From positions 3,258,501 through 3,322,500 of the forward strand of contig NZ_OY764327.1 in the NCBI RefSeq assembly GCF_963668385.1: 64,000 bases of DNA, given 5' to 3'. The notes beneath the pieces are model-generated. The model saw only the letters and a list, made by a program, of their open reading frames with translations, was not told where the DNA came from and searched no databases. The position numbers and the translations under genes are program-made. How positions within the stretch are numbered: the stretch's first letter is position 1; each line of letters starts with the position of its first letter. Origin of the DNA: an uncultured Carboxylicivirga sp. (GTDB lineage: Bacteria; Bacteroidota; Bacteroidia; Bacteroidales; Marinilabiliaceae). Of the stretch, positions 29,645 through 38,388 are shown piece by piece.

Positions 29645-30346
29645 AAAATTCTTGTCCAGAAAATCTTTGAATTGCTTTTTGTACTGATCGCTGACAGGAA
29701 TATATTCTTTTCCGAAAACAATGCGGCTGCGATCGATGGTTTCTATCTTTTCGAGGTTAACGATAAAAGAACGATGTACCCGCATAAATTTCTCATCAGG
29801 TAGTTTTGATTCCAATGCTTTTAGTGAATTCAATGACATTACAGGCTTATCTTGATGTTGAAGAAAAACTTTTACATAGTCCTTCAGTCCTTCAATGTAA
29901 AGTATATCGTTAAAGTTGATACGTCGGATTTTGTAATCAGATTTTAAGAACAAAAAGGAATTATTTGCATCAACGGTTTCCTGCGATTCTAAGTCAATTT
30001 GTTTTTCTGCTTTTTTTGCAGCTTTCAAAAAATCATCATAACCAAAAGGTTTTAACAGGTAATCAATGGCTTCAAATTTAAAACCTTCCAGTGCGTATTT
30101 TTCATAGGCTGTAGTGAAAACCAATTTAGGTGATTTATCCAGAATCCGTGCAAACTCAATGCCTGTTAAATCGGGCATCTGAATATCAATAAACATCAGG
30201 TCGACTTCTTCCTGATTCAGAAATTCCAGTGCATCAATTGGGTTATCAAAGACACCTATTAATTCAAGAAAAGGTGTTTTCTCAATATAGCTGGTAAGCA
30301 ATTGTAATGCTAATGGTTCATCATCTATGGCAATGGTTCTGATCAT
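29639..30346 (-). CDS. LytTR-family response regulator
   Basis: This 235-residue protein has a receiver domain (1-120, phospho-acceptor Asp54 in MFIDIQMPD, and conserved TTAYEKYALEGF and KPF) and a C-terminal LytTR DNA-binding domain (about 135-235; FMRVHRSFIVNLEKIE). It begins 5 bases after the LytS-type kinase gene ends and is its partner. The pair closes an operon with a MacA/MacB/TolC efflux system, so it probably controls that system. Its stop codon overlaps the convergent YoaK-like gene by six bases. Confidence 0.93.
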   Translation of the reverse strand: MIRTIAIDDEPLALQLLTSYIEKTPFLELIGVFDNPIDALEFLNQEEVDLMFIDIQMPDLTGIEFARILDKSPKLVFTTAYEKYALEGFKFEAIDYLLKPFGYDDFLKAAKKAEKQIDLESQETVDANNSFLFLKSDYKIRRINFNDILYIEGLKDYVKVFLQHQDKPVMSLNSLKALESKLPDEKFMRVHRSFIVNLEKIETIDRSRIVFGKEYIPVSDQYKKQFKDFLDKNFL

Positions 30347-30350
30347 GTCG

Positions 30351-31433
30351 TTAATCTATCTCAATACTTAAATAAACACTAAATTCATCATCTGTTTGCG
30401 AAATATCTAAACGATGTTTGAGTGGAAATAATAGTTGTAGTCGCTTTTTTACATTCTCCAGCCCAATGCCAGAGTGTTTTTCATCTTTTTTACTTTCAGC
30501 TGATGATGAAACACTATTTATGCATTTAAATAATATTTGGTTGTCGATCACCTTCATCTCTATCTTGATAAATGATTTTTCGCGATAACTGATGCCATGT
30601 TTAAATGCATTCTCGATAAATGGAATAAAGAGTAAAGGTGGTACATGAAGGTTAAGATGATTGTTTGGTAAATCAATTTCAAAATTGACTTTAGGAGATA
30701 CCCGGAGTCTCATTAGATCAATGTAGTGATTCAAAAAATCAATTTCTTGCTTCAGCTCTGTTTGCCCATTTTCAGATTCGTATAATAAATAACGCATCAT
30801 TTTTGACAGCTTTAACACGGAGGCTTGAGCATCTTGTGTGCTAATTTCGATGAGAGCGTAGATGTTATTTAAAGTGTTAAAAAAGAAATGTGGACTAACT
30901 TGATTTTTCAAAAAAGCCAACTCTGAATTTAACTTTTCTTTTTCCAGTTCTTTCTGCCTTTTCTCTGTTGCAATATGTTTTTCTATTACTTTTAATCCTA
31001 ATGCAAATCCACTGATTATTATTGATGTGAGTGAAAAGAAATAAACTTGCATCTGTCTCACCGGTGGTTTGGGGATAACATGCTCATCACTTAACCTTTT
31101 AAAGGCTTCTACAATTTTTTTTTCTCTTTCGGGATTGTGAATGAATGTGTTGTTAAAATATTCGGAAACAAAATACAGCAAAGCAATGGTTGCAAATCCA
31201 ATAATAAAATAGATGACTTTTTTATTGTTGAGGTAAAAACGAGGTACTAACCATAGATAGTTTATGTAGAAAATAATGCCATAAACTGCTGCATTTAAAT
31301 AAAAGCCCCAGGCTATAAAATTTTGATTTCCCCAGTAACGATTAATGATTAGCTGAGGCAATATTACAAGTACCAACCATGCTAAAACATGCATTACAAT
31401 TGTTAAAGCCTTTTTATGAGGAGTTTTGATCAT
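30351..31433 (-). CDS. LytS-type sensor histidine kinase
   Basis: This 360-residue membrane kinase has four hydrophobic helices in two groups (about 10-100 and 125-150), a coiled coil with KEKLNSELAFLKNQ, and a His_kinase domain with His182 in VSPHFFFNTLNNIY. The ATPase part has LLFIPFIENAFKHGIS and GIGLENVKKRLQLLF. I use the ATG at 31433; a TTG four codons earlier is the only upstream alternative. It passes phosphate to the LytTR regulator encoded 5 bases downstream. There is no extracytoplasmic sensor domain of size, so the signal may be sensed in the membrane, for example envelope stress or a transported compound. Confidence 0.93.
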   Translation of the reverse strand: MIKTPHKKALTIVMHVLAWLVLVILPQLIINRYWGNQNFIAWGFYLNAAVYGIIFYINYLWLVPRFYLNNKKVIYFIIGFATIALLYFVSEYFNNTFIHNPEREKKIVEAFKRLSDEHVIPKPPVRQMQVYFFSLTSIIISGFALGLKVIEKHIATEKRQKELEKEKLNSELAFLKNQVSPHFFFNTLNNIYALIEISTQDAQASVLKLSKMMRYLLYESENGQTELKQEIDFLNHYIDLMRLRVSPKVNFEIDLPNNHLNLHVPPLLFIPFIENAFKHGISYREKSFIKIEMKVIDNQILFKCINSVSSSAESKKDEKHSGIGLENVKKRLQLLFPLKHRLDISQTDDEFSVYLSIEID

Positions 31434-31501
31434 TTTATCTTTCAAGTTTTAGGTATTGCCAAAATACACATTAAAAATAGTTTATCATACCTGGATTTAC
31501 A

Positions 31502-32722
31502 TTACTCATGTCTGATAGCATCGATCGGATTCAGATTGGCTGCTTTGCGGGCTGGATACCACCCAAAGAATACCCCGATTGCAGTACAAACCAGGAATGA
31601 AAGAATGATGGCATTCTCCATAATCAGAAATGGAAGATTTAATGCATTGGTAGCTACTAGCGAAACCAATAAACCAAACACAATTCCAATAATTCCTCCG
31701 AAGATGCTTAGTATTACCGCTTCAATAAGGAATTGCATTAAGATATCGTTGCCACTTCCTCCAACCGACATACGTAAACCAATCTCTTTGGTGCGCTCGG
31801 TTACCGATACAAACATGATGTTCATAATACCAATGCCACCCACCAATAAAGAGATGCCGGCAATGGCTCCCAATAACATGGTAAGCATATCGCTTACCGA
31901 GGTAAAAGCCTGCACCATCTCTGCCTGAGAACGAACCTCAAAGTCATCATCAGCATCTGCTTTTAATTTATGCTGAGAACGTAGCATGGTTTCAATCTCT
32001 TCAATGGCCTGATCAGTGCTTTGTTCATCAATAGAGGAGGCATAAATAGCTTGAATATGCGTAATGGCTAACATACGTCGTTGAACCGTGGTGTACGGGG
32101 CCAGAATCAAATCATCCTGATCCATACCCATACCATTCTGACCTTTTTCTTTTAGTACTCCAATAATTTTTAAAGGAATACCTTCGAAACGAATGGTTTG
32201 GCCTACGGGATCAATGCTGGTACCAAAGATATTTTCAACAACTGTTTTACCTACCAGGCAAACCTTTCCAAGACTGTTGATTTCCTGTTCGGTGAAGATA
32301 CGGCCATCTTCAATTTCGTATTTTCTTATTTCCAAATATTCATCATTCACACCGTAAATACTGGTTGGCCAGTTTTTATTTCCTTTAATGGCTTGTCCAC
32401 TGGTTGAAACTTGTGGTGAAATGCGGCTTAAGTATTGAGTGCTTTTCTTCAATTGCTCAACGTCTTTGAGGGTTAATGATTTTGAATTGGAGTTACCCAT
32501 CATCACACCGCCTCGATGTTGAGAGCCTGGCATTACAAATATCATGTTCGATCCCATGCTTGAAATCTCATCCTGAATGTTCTTTTTCGATCCTTCACCA
32601 ATGGAAAGCATCCCAATTACCGAGCCTACTCCAATGATGATACCCAACATGGTTAAAATAGCCCTGAATTTATTTCGCTTCAATGCGTTGACTGCTATTT
32701 TAGTAAGATTTATATAATTCAT
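31502..32722 (-). CDS. MacB-type ABC transporter permease
   Basis: This 406-residue protein has the MacB/FtsX layout: one N-terminal helix (ILTMLGIIIGVGSVIGMLSIGEG), a large periplasmic MacB_PCD domain (about 45-270), then three helices (about 285-390) with the typical TERTKEIGLRMSVGGSGNDIL and WYPARKAANLNPIDAIRHE segments. I start at the ATG at 32722; the frame upstream overlaps the ATPase gene. It works with the separate ATPase upstream and the membrane fusion protein and TolC to move peptides, toxins or lipids out of the cell. In E. coli MacB the ATPase and permease are fused; here they are separate genes. Confidence 0.92.
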   Translation of the reverse strand: MNYINLTKIAVNALKRNKFRAILTMLGIIIGVGSVIGMLSIGEGSKKNIQDEISSMGSNMIFVMPGSQHRGGVMMGNSNSKSLTLKDVEQLKKSTQYLSRISPQVSTSGQAIKGNKNWPTSIYGVNDEYLEIRKYEIEDGRIFTEQEINSLGKVCLVGKTVVENIFGTSIDPVGQTIRFEGIPLKIIGVLKEKGQNGMGMDQDDLILAPYTTVQRRMLAITHIQAIYASSIDEQSTDQAIEEIETMLRSQHKLKADADDDFEVRSQAEMVQAFTSVSDMLTMLLGAIAGISLLVGGIGIMNIMFVSVTERTKEIGLRMSVGGSGNDILMQFLIEAVILSIFGGIIGIVFGLLVSLVATNALNLPFLIMENAIILSFLVCTAIGVFFGWYPARKAANLNPIDAIRHE

Positions 32723-32732
32723 TGTTGATTGT

Positions 32733-33485
32733 TTAAAAGTCAATATCCGTTTCTGCAGGTAGCTCGGCAATCAGCTGCGTGGCATTGTGTCTTGCATCTA
32801 CAGCCATTTCTTTCTTTATTAAACCATCGCGAAAAACAATGTTGCGTTTCATAAAACGGGCAATGTCTTCTTCGTGTGTTACGAATGCTATGGTTTTACC
32901 TTCATCGTTCAGTTTCTGAAATAGCTCCATAATCTCGTAAGAGGTGCGAGTGTCGAGGTTACCTGTTGCCTCATCGGCCAAAATAACAACCGGATCGTTA
33001 ACCAGCGAACGGGCAATGGCTACCCGTTGCTGCTGACCGCCCGAAAGCTGGTTGGGCATATGATGGAACCGATCGGCCAAACCAACCTGTTCCAATGCAT
33101 GCATGGCTCTTTCGCGACGTTCTTTTGATTTAACCTTTGAGTTGTAGTACAATGGTAATTCAACGTTTTCGAGGGCTGTTGTGCGTGGCAAAAGGTTATA
33201 TGATTGAAAGATGAAACCCAGTTTTGAATTTCGCAGTTGGGCCAGTTGATTCTTATTCATGTCAGCCATGTTAACCCCATCGAGTAAATAAGTTCCGTCG
33301 GTGGGTTTATCAAGACATCCTAAAATATTTAGCATAGTTGATTTGCCCGAACCACTAGTTCCCATAATGGCTGCAAAGTCTCCTTCTTTAATTTCCATGT
33401 TGATTTTGCGAAGTGCATGAACCGTCATCTCACCAACATGATAGTCTTTTTTTAAGTCTTTGACTTCTATAATGGTTTTTTGCAT
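32733..33485 (-). CDS. MacB-type ABC transporter ATPase
   Basis: This 250-residue ATPase has Walker A GTSGSGKST (43-51), Q-loop FQSYNLLP, signature LSGGQQQRVAIARS (about 147-160), Walker B VILADEATGNLD and an H-loop VTHEE. It is the LolD/MacB subfamily, which powers FtsX-like permeases. The ATG at 33485 gives the family's normal N-terminus; the open frame that continues upstream to 33608 is read through a repeat element and is not likely to be translated. It lies between the membrane fusion protein gene and the permease gene in one operon. Confidence 0.95.
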   Translation of the reverse strand: MQKTIIEVKDLKKDYHVGEMTVHALRKINMEIKEGDFAAIMGTSGSGKSTMLNILGCLDKPTDGTYLLDGVNMADMNKNQLAQLRNSKLGFIFQSYNLLPRTTALENVELPLYYNSKVKSKERRERAMHALEQVGLADRFHHMPNQLSGGQQQRVAIARSLVNDPVVILADEATGNLDTRTSYEIMELFQKLNDEGKTIAFVTHEEDIARFMKRNIVFRDGLIKKEMAVDARHNATQLIAELPAETDIDF

Positions 33486-33564
33486 GATATTTTTTTTAAT
33501 GATGATTGTTGTCGTACCAGAATAATCATTGAATTGATCTTTGCCGCTCAAGCCGCGGGGGCTT

Positions 33565-33740
33565 TTCATTTCTTGTCTTGATACAAGAAACGAAACAAAG
33601 AAAATCAAGGCTGCATTGGAAATGACCCAAGTTTATTTGTTGAACCTAAGTGCGGCCGGGTGATTTTCGAGCGAAGCTCTCAACTTCCCGGTCTTACTAA
33701 TGTTCAACTTCTTAACAATCCTCATTTCCAATGAGGCCGA
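33565..33740 (-). repeat. Structured interspersed repeat, copy A
   Basis: This element shares long conserved blocks with 53481-53650 in the opposite orientation, including AAGAAACGAAACAAAG, AAATCAAGGCTGCA, AACCTAAGTGCGGCCGGGTG and CTTCCCGGTCTTACTAATGT (plus-strand reading). A perfect 12-bp outer stem joins 33614-33625 and 33722-33733, an inner stem joins GGCCGGG and CCCGGTC, and a small apical hairpin (GAGC-GAA-GCTC) lies between. It fills the gap between the ATPase and fusion-protein genes inside the efflux operon. Confidence 0.75.
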
Positions 33741-33782
33741 ACCGGTATAATTATGATTTACATGTCTTACACCATACGTTTA

Positions 33783-35012
33783 CTATTTATTTCGTTGCGG
33801 TGGCTTCGGCATAAATGGATTGCCTCCTGCAGCCTCAGGAGCCTGCTCTTGAGCGTTCTTTTGCTCCATTTTTAATACAACCACATCCCCCTCTTTCAAT
33901 CCATCCAATACTTCTGCATTAATGTCATCGTCCATGCCCAGTTTTACTGGAACCGGTTGTATCATCGAATCTCTTTTTACCCAGATCATATCCCGATTTT
34001 GTCCTTCTCCATCCATCGGGGGCATGCCTTCTTTTGGCGCATCCTGTGGCATTGGAGGTTGGGGTGAGTTTTGCATATAACTCATCAACAACTGTTGATC
34101 GGGTTCGAAACGAGCGGCTTTACTTGGGACTGTCAGGATATCTTTCTTCTCAACCACAAAAATGTTTGTCTCGGCAGTTAAGCCAGGCATCAGCTTATAA
34201 TCGGGGTTGGGAGCAATAATAATGATGGTGTAAGTCACTACATTATTGGTAACAGTTGGCTCCAAACGAACTTCTGTTACTTCACCTTCGAAAATCTCGT
34301 TCGGATAAGCATCAACTGTAAACTCAACACGTTGACCTTTCTTTACCTGACCTATATCAGCTTCATCCACATTGGCCTCAACCTGCATTTGGGTTAAGTC
34401 TTTTACAATGGTGAAAAGGGTAGGGGTTTCGAAGCTGGCAGCTACGGTTTGTCCTTCCTCAACGGCTTTATTTAAAACCACTCCGTTGATGGGTGAATAA
34501 ATCATTGCAAAATCGAGGTTGATGAGGTTTTGGCGATGTTGAGCCAGGGCACTTTTGTAGTTAGCCTTGGCAACATTAAAGTTGTAAACTGTTTCGTCGT
34601 ATTCCGACTGTGCAATCAGCTCTTTTTCGAACAAAGGCTTTAATCGGTTGTAGTTAGCTTGTTGAAAATCCATTTGAGCTTTGGCATTATCGAGCGAAGC
34701 CTGACTTTGTTCAACGGCGGCTGCTAAGTTAGTGGTGTCGATTCGCGCCAGTAATTGTCCTTCCTTAACGGTTGAGTTAAAATCGACATAAATATTTTCG
34801 ATGATACCCGATACCTGTGTACCTACATCAACACTGGTAATGGCTTCAAGAGTGCCCGTTGCAGTAACGGTACTGCTAATGGTTCCGCGTTTTACTATGC
34901 CTGTTTCTATATCAATCTGATCAGGACTGATAGTACTTGGTTTTAGCATGAAAAATGCTGTTATGATGGCTGCCAGAACCAACGCTGATATGATGATAAT
35001 TTTACGTTTCAT
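33783..35012 (-). CDS. MacA-like periplasmic membrane fusion protein
   Basis: This 409-residue protein has an N-terminal anchor (IIISALVLAAIITAFFML), a lipoyl-like domain (VGTQVSGIIENIYVDFNSTVKEGQLLARID, residues about 60-95), a helical hairpin (about 95-165), the second lipoyl half (MIYSPINGVVLNKAVEEGQTV) and a beta-barrel (about 205-290). It ends in a Pro/Met/Gln-rich tail. It joins the inner-membrane MacB pair to the TolC channel. The TolC gene is directly upstream and the ATPase gene downstream across a structured repeat. Confidence 0.93.
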   Translation of the reverse strand: MKRKIIIISALVLAAIITAFFMLKPSTISPDQIDIETGIVKRGTISSTVTATGTLEAITSVDVGTQVSGIIENIYVDFNSTVKEGQLLARIDTTNLAAAVEQSQASLDNAKAQMDFQQANYNRLKPLFEKELIAQSEYDETVYNFNVAKANYKSALAQHRQNLINLDFAMIYSPINGVVLNKAVEEGQTVAASFETPTLFTIVKDLTQMQVEANVDEADIGQVKKGQRVEFTVDAYPNEIFEGEVTEVRLEPTVTNNVVTYTIIIIAPNPDYKLMPGLTAETNIFVVEKKDILTVPSKAARFEPDQQLLMSYMQNSPQPPMPQDAPKEGMPPMDGEGQNRDMIWVKRDSMIQPVPVKLGMDDDINAEVLDGLKEGDVVVLKMEQKNAQEQAPEAAGGNPFMPKPPQRNK

Positions 35013-35087
35013 GATTTTTAATTTTTTAGTCAGTAGTTGTCTTGATACTTTATAGAAGCTTCTGCCTGTGAACTTCTGCCTTAATAA

Positions 35088-36416
35088 CTACAATGTGATG
35101 TCTTGTCCTTTGTAAAAATCAAGGATTTTATAATTGAATAATAGTTTGTATTTAGCTTGAAGCAAGGTGCTCTGAGCCTGAATCAGGTTGTTTTTCTCAA
35201 AGATGAAATCAACCGAGTTCATCAAACCGTTTTTGTATTTCTCTTCAGCCAGCGCATAGGATTCTTCGTTGGATTCAAATACTTCCTGGTTGGCTTCATA
35301 TGAATATTGCGATGTAATCACATCCACACAAACCTGCTCAATGTTCATTCGAAGTGTGTTTTGCTCATCTTTCTGGGTAAGTTCTGCTGTTTGATAATTA
35401 ATGCGAGCCTTTGCAACGCTTGATTTAACCTGCTTATTCTGAAAGATGGGAATTGATAGGGTTAATCCAATATTAGGAGTAAAACGGTCGTTCAATTGAT
35501 TGGTAAAAGTTTCATCCAAAGCATTACTATATCCGGTTGATAAACCAGCATTGGCCGATAAAGTTGGCATGTAACCTGCTTTGGCAATTCTTTCATTAAT
35601 CTCGGCACTCTTCATCTGGTATTCTGCACTTTTTAGCGATGGACGAATCTCAGCCGAAATAGCATATACTTCAGTGGCATCAGGTATAATATTCTGGTTA
35701 ATGTCTTCATTCAACTCAGGGTATGATATCTCAAAATCGTTACTGACAGGTAATAGCATCATTTGCATCAGATTTACTTTTGCAATGGCTAAATCACTTT
35801 TGGCTGTAATCAAATTTGATTTCTCGGTTGCCAATTGCGATTTTACCTGTAAATAATCCGATTTAGAAACTACGCCTGCGTTGTAACGTTCTTCGGCATA
35901 TTGGGCTTGTTCCTGTGTAGCTTCCATTTGAAAACGGGCATTTTCAACATTTTCCTGATTAAAAATAACCTGCATAAACGCATTCAATACATTTAAAGAG
36001 ATGGTTTCTTTAACGGCCTCAGAGTCGTAAACACCGGCTTCTAAATCGGTCTTGGCCTGCTCAACCAAGTTCTTCAACCTGCCACTGTTGAATAAAGTAA
36101 CGTTCGAATTTAAACTGTAGTTGTTACTCTGCACATCGCGGTAATCGCTTTCCCAAGAGTTGGCATTGTCATTATTCGACCATGAAGCCGAGTAACTAAC
36201 GGCAGCATTTAACGAAGGAAGTTTATTGGCTTTAGCCTGTTCAACATCCACTTCGTTTGATAAGTTATTAAGCAGAGTCTGCTGTACCTGTATGTTTTGC
36301 GATAATGCATGATTAATGCATTTTTCCAATGTCCAGGTATTGGTTGTTTCCGTTTGTTGAGCCATTATGCTGCTCAAACTTAAAAACAGGATGAGAAGTG
36401 TGTTAGCTATTTTCAT
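35088..36416 (-). CDS. TolC-family outer-membrane efflux protein
   Basis: This 442-residue protein has a signal peptide (ending IMAQ) and two tandem outer-membrane efflux (OEP) repeats, with long heptad-like helices and the family's ALSQNIQVQQ start and YALAEEKYKNGLMNSVDFIFEKNNLIQAQSTLLQAKY-like end (residues about 385-425). It is the first gene of the TolC-MacA-MacB-LytS-LytTR operon. It forms the outer-membrane duct of the tripartite efflux pump. A weak -7-like TACTTTCG is present on the minus strand at 36490-36483. Confidence 0.93.
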   Translation of the reverse strand: MKIANTLLILFLSLSSIMAQQTETTNTWTLEKCINHALSQNIQVQQTLLNNLSNEVDVEQAKANKLPSLNAAVSYSASWSNNDNANSWESDYRDVQSNNYSLNSNVTLFNSGRLKNLVEQAKTDLEAGVYDSEAVKETISLNVLNAFMQVIFNQENVENARFQMEATQEQAQYAEERYNAGVVSKSDYLQVKSQLATEKSNLITAKSDLAIAKVNLMQMMLLPVSNDFEISYPELNEDINQNIIPDATEVYAISAEIRPSLKSAEYQMKSAEINERIAKAGYMPTLSANAGLSTGYSNALDETFTNQLNDRFTPNIGLTLSIPIFQNKQVKSSVAKARINYQTAELTQKDEQNTLRMNIEQVCVDVITSQYSYEANQEVFESNEESYALAEEKYKNGLMNSVDFIFEKNNLIQAQSTLLQAKYKLLFNYKILDFYKGQDITL

Positions 36417-36623
36417 ATGATAGTTTTTATTTTTCGTTGTTTGATGATTGAATAGCTATTCATCTATCTATCAATCACACTTCGAAAGTAGATTCTATCA
36501 TATAGAGAAGAAATTAAAATAGAAGAACCGGGTGTTTTTACCGACAAACAGGTGTTTTTTCAGAAGATGTTTTTATACAAATCTGATATGAATAGCAAAC
36601 AATGCCAATCAGATTGGATCTCC

Positions 36624-36733
36624 GCTAAGCATAGTAGGCACCAAACAGCTCGGCGTAGATTGTATCTACGTTCCTGTTACGATAAAGTAGTCACAGACTA
36701 CTTTTTGCAAACTTCGCCGGGCGAAAGATTCGC
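36624..36733. repeat. Hairpin-array repeat, second type
   Basis: Hairpins with three-base loops follow one another: CGTAGAT-TGT-ATCTACG (36654-36670), AAAGTAGTC-ACA-GACTACTTT (36684-36704) and GCGAA-AGA-TTCGC (36721-36733). The start CCGCTAAGC...GCACCAA and the second hairpin recur at 37923-38007. No coding capacity is evident in the 36417-36854 gap apart from this and the terminator. Confidence 0.65.
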
Positions 36734-36784
36734 GAGGCAGCTATAGGGAAGTCTAAGACTTTGCTTAGCATGTGCAGCAATAAT

Positions 36785-36833
36785 AAAGGATCCGATCTGA
36801 ATAACGTTTATTGAAATTCAGATCGGATCCTTT
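36785..36833. terminator. Long hairpin, bidirectional terminator-like repeat
   Basis: A perfect 18-bp stem (AAAGGATCCGATCTGAAT and its complement) encloses a 13-base loop. T-rich sequence lies on both sides, so it could end transcription from the DUF6261-like gene. A near copy in opposite orientation lies at 57464-57506. Confidence 0.65.
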
Positions 36834-36854
36834 TATTTAATTAACCTTGGCTAT

Positions 36855-37589
36855 TTAATTTTCTTCTTCTGCCTTACTGGCTTTGCGTTTGGTAATGCGA
36901 GTACGGGCCTGTGTTTCCATATCGCTTACGCTTTCCATTATGGCATTTAGCAACTCGCCATAGGCCGTTTTATTTCCAAATTCGCTTTGATAGGCCCAAC
37001 CCGGCAGCACTTTTTCAAGTAGATCAACTCCCTGCTTACCCAGTGCTGTGGCCGCCGTAATATCTTCCTGAGCTGATTCAACCTCGGCTTTTTGTACATA
37101 TAAACCATCCATAACCATAACGGCATCTTTCCATGCATTGTACTGAGGTAACACATTCAGGTCGCCCAGTACTTGCTGGTTGGCTTCCAACGATAATTCG
37201 TTTATTAAACTTAACGATACAGCCAGTTGCTTTTTATTGCCCAGGCGGGTGAGCCTCCACCCATGTCGCCGTATTATTTCCTCTATGTTGCCTGCTTTCT
37301 CTTTAAGCGAGTCATCAAGTATGGAGTAGCCCTGCGCTTCCACCATCATCCTGAAACACAAAAAACCATTATCCTGCACCTCATCCTGATCGTTAATTTG
37401 CTTGCTAAATTCGCTGGTACGCGATATGTGTAAAGCCTGCTCCATCTTAACACGCAGTGCTTTTATACGCTCGTAAATATCGCTTAACTCAGGTAGGGCT
37501 TCCAGTCGGCTTTCGAGTAAATTCTCAGTTAGTTGTAATAGCAAAAAACGTTCGTGCAGACTAAAAATTGAAAAGGGAATTGTTTTCAT
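36855..37589 (-). CDS. Conserved hypothetical protein, DUF6261-like
   Basis: This 244-residue protein has no signal peptide or membrane helix and is largely alpha-helical. The N-terminal pattern (IPFSIFSLHERFLLLQLTE) and overall length resemble the DUF6261 family of Bacteroidota, whose function is unknown to me. The C-terminus is basic and charged (TRITKRKASKAEEEN). It stands alone between two repeat-rich intergenic regions, with a strong hairpin 22 bases after its stop codon. I do not assign a function. Confidence 0.6.
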   Translation of the reverse strand: MKTIPFSIFSLHERFLLLQLTENLLESRLEALPELSDIYERIKALRVKMEQALHISRTSEFSKQINDQDEVQDNGFLCFRMMVEAQGYSILDDSLKEKAGNIEEIIRRHGWRLTRLGNKKQLAVSLSLINELSLEANQQVLGDLNVLPQYNAWKDAVMVMDGLYVQKAEVESAQEDITAATALGKQGVDLLEKVLPGWAYQSEFGNKTAYGELLNAIMESVSDMETQARTRITKRKASKAEEEN

Positions 37590-37757
37590 AAAACAAAAAT
37601 TTAGTTAAAAGAATATTTTAAAATACTTAATGAATTTAAGTATTAGAATTAACAATACAAAATACAATATATTATATAAGTATCATTAAATTGTGATGTA
37701 ATAGTTGTAAATGGCAGCTAATACTGTGATTAGATGTGTTTCTTTTACGCATCAAGA

Positions 37758-38388
37758 GTTAGTAAAATATTTACATGATAATTGATATAGTTTTCAAATT
37801 AAACAACATATTTATGATACAAAAACATACAAAAGCTAAGAGTAAATGAGTATTCACGCAGAATAAAAGATAACTAACCATCGTGCATGCTGTCTTTTTT
37901 CATCTAAAAAAGATGCTTACTCCCGCTAAGCTTAATATGCACCAAGCGGGTTTGCTAGCTGCAGCAGGCAATTGCCTGTCGTTACGGTAAGTAGTCTGAG
38001 ACTACTTTTTAGATGCGACGAAGTTGCAAACTTCACCGAGCAGGGTTCCACCTGTGGCTATTCTAACAATAATAGCCTCGTGCGGAGCGCGAGGTGACTA
38101 TTTGACTAATAATACAACCCCGAAAGTGGGTTGAACTTTGCTATAAAACAATTTGAGCTATTGATTCGCATTAAAGAGCTATCATATATGTGTATAAATA
38201 TATTTCATTTAGGCACGAAAGGTTAGTAAAACATTTACACGATAATTGATATAGTTTTCAAATTAAACAACATATTTATAATACAGAAACATACAAAAGC
38301 TAAGAGTAAATCAATATTCACGCAGAATAAAAGGTAACTAACCATGGTGCATGCTGTCTTTTTATATCTAAAAAAGATGCTTACTCCT
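37758..38388. repeat. 167-bp direct repeat pair flanking a hairpin array
   Basis: Bases 37758-37924 and 38222-38388 are direct repeats with roughly ten differences. The 297 bases between them are a composite of palindromes: AAGTAGTC-TGA-GACTACTT (37989-38007), GAAGTT-GCA-AACTTC (38020-38034), and a shortened copy (38044-38171) of the element at 21410, lacking its AAATCC and AATGTC hairpins. The region 37590-38852 holds no gene I can support; the rest of it is AT-rich. Confidence 0.75.

Noticed and set aside
31416-31928. 170-residue plus-strand frame
   Set aside because: Fully antisense to the MacB permease and the start of the kinase gene, with no family resemblance.
33486-33608. N-terminal extension of the ABC ATPase
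   Set aside because: The extension is translated repeat sequence; the ATG at 33485 fits the family start.
36552-36746. 64-residue frame
   Set aside because: Read through the hairpin-array repeat; palindromes explain its composition.
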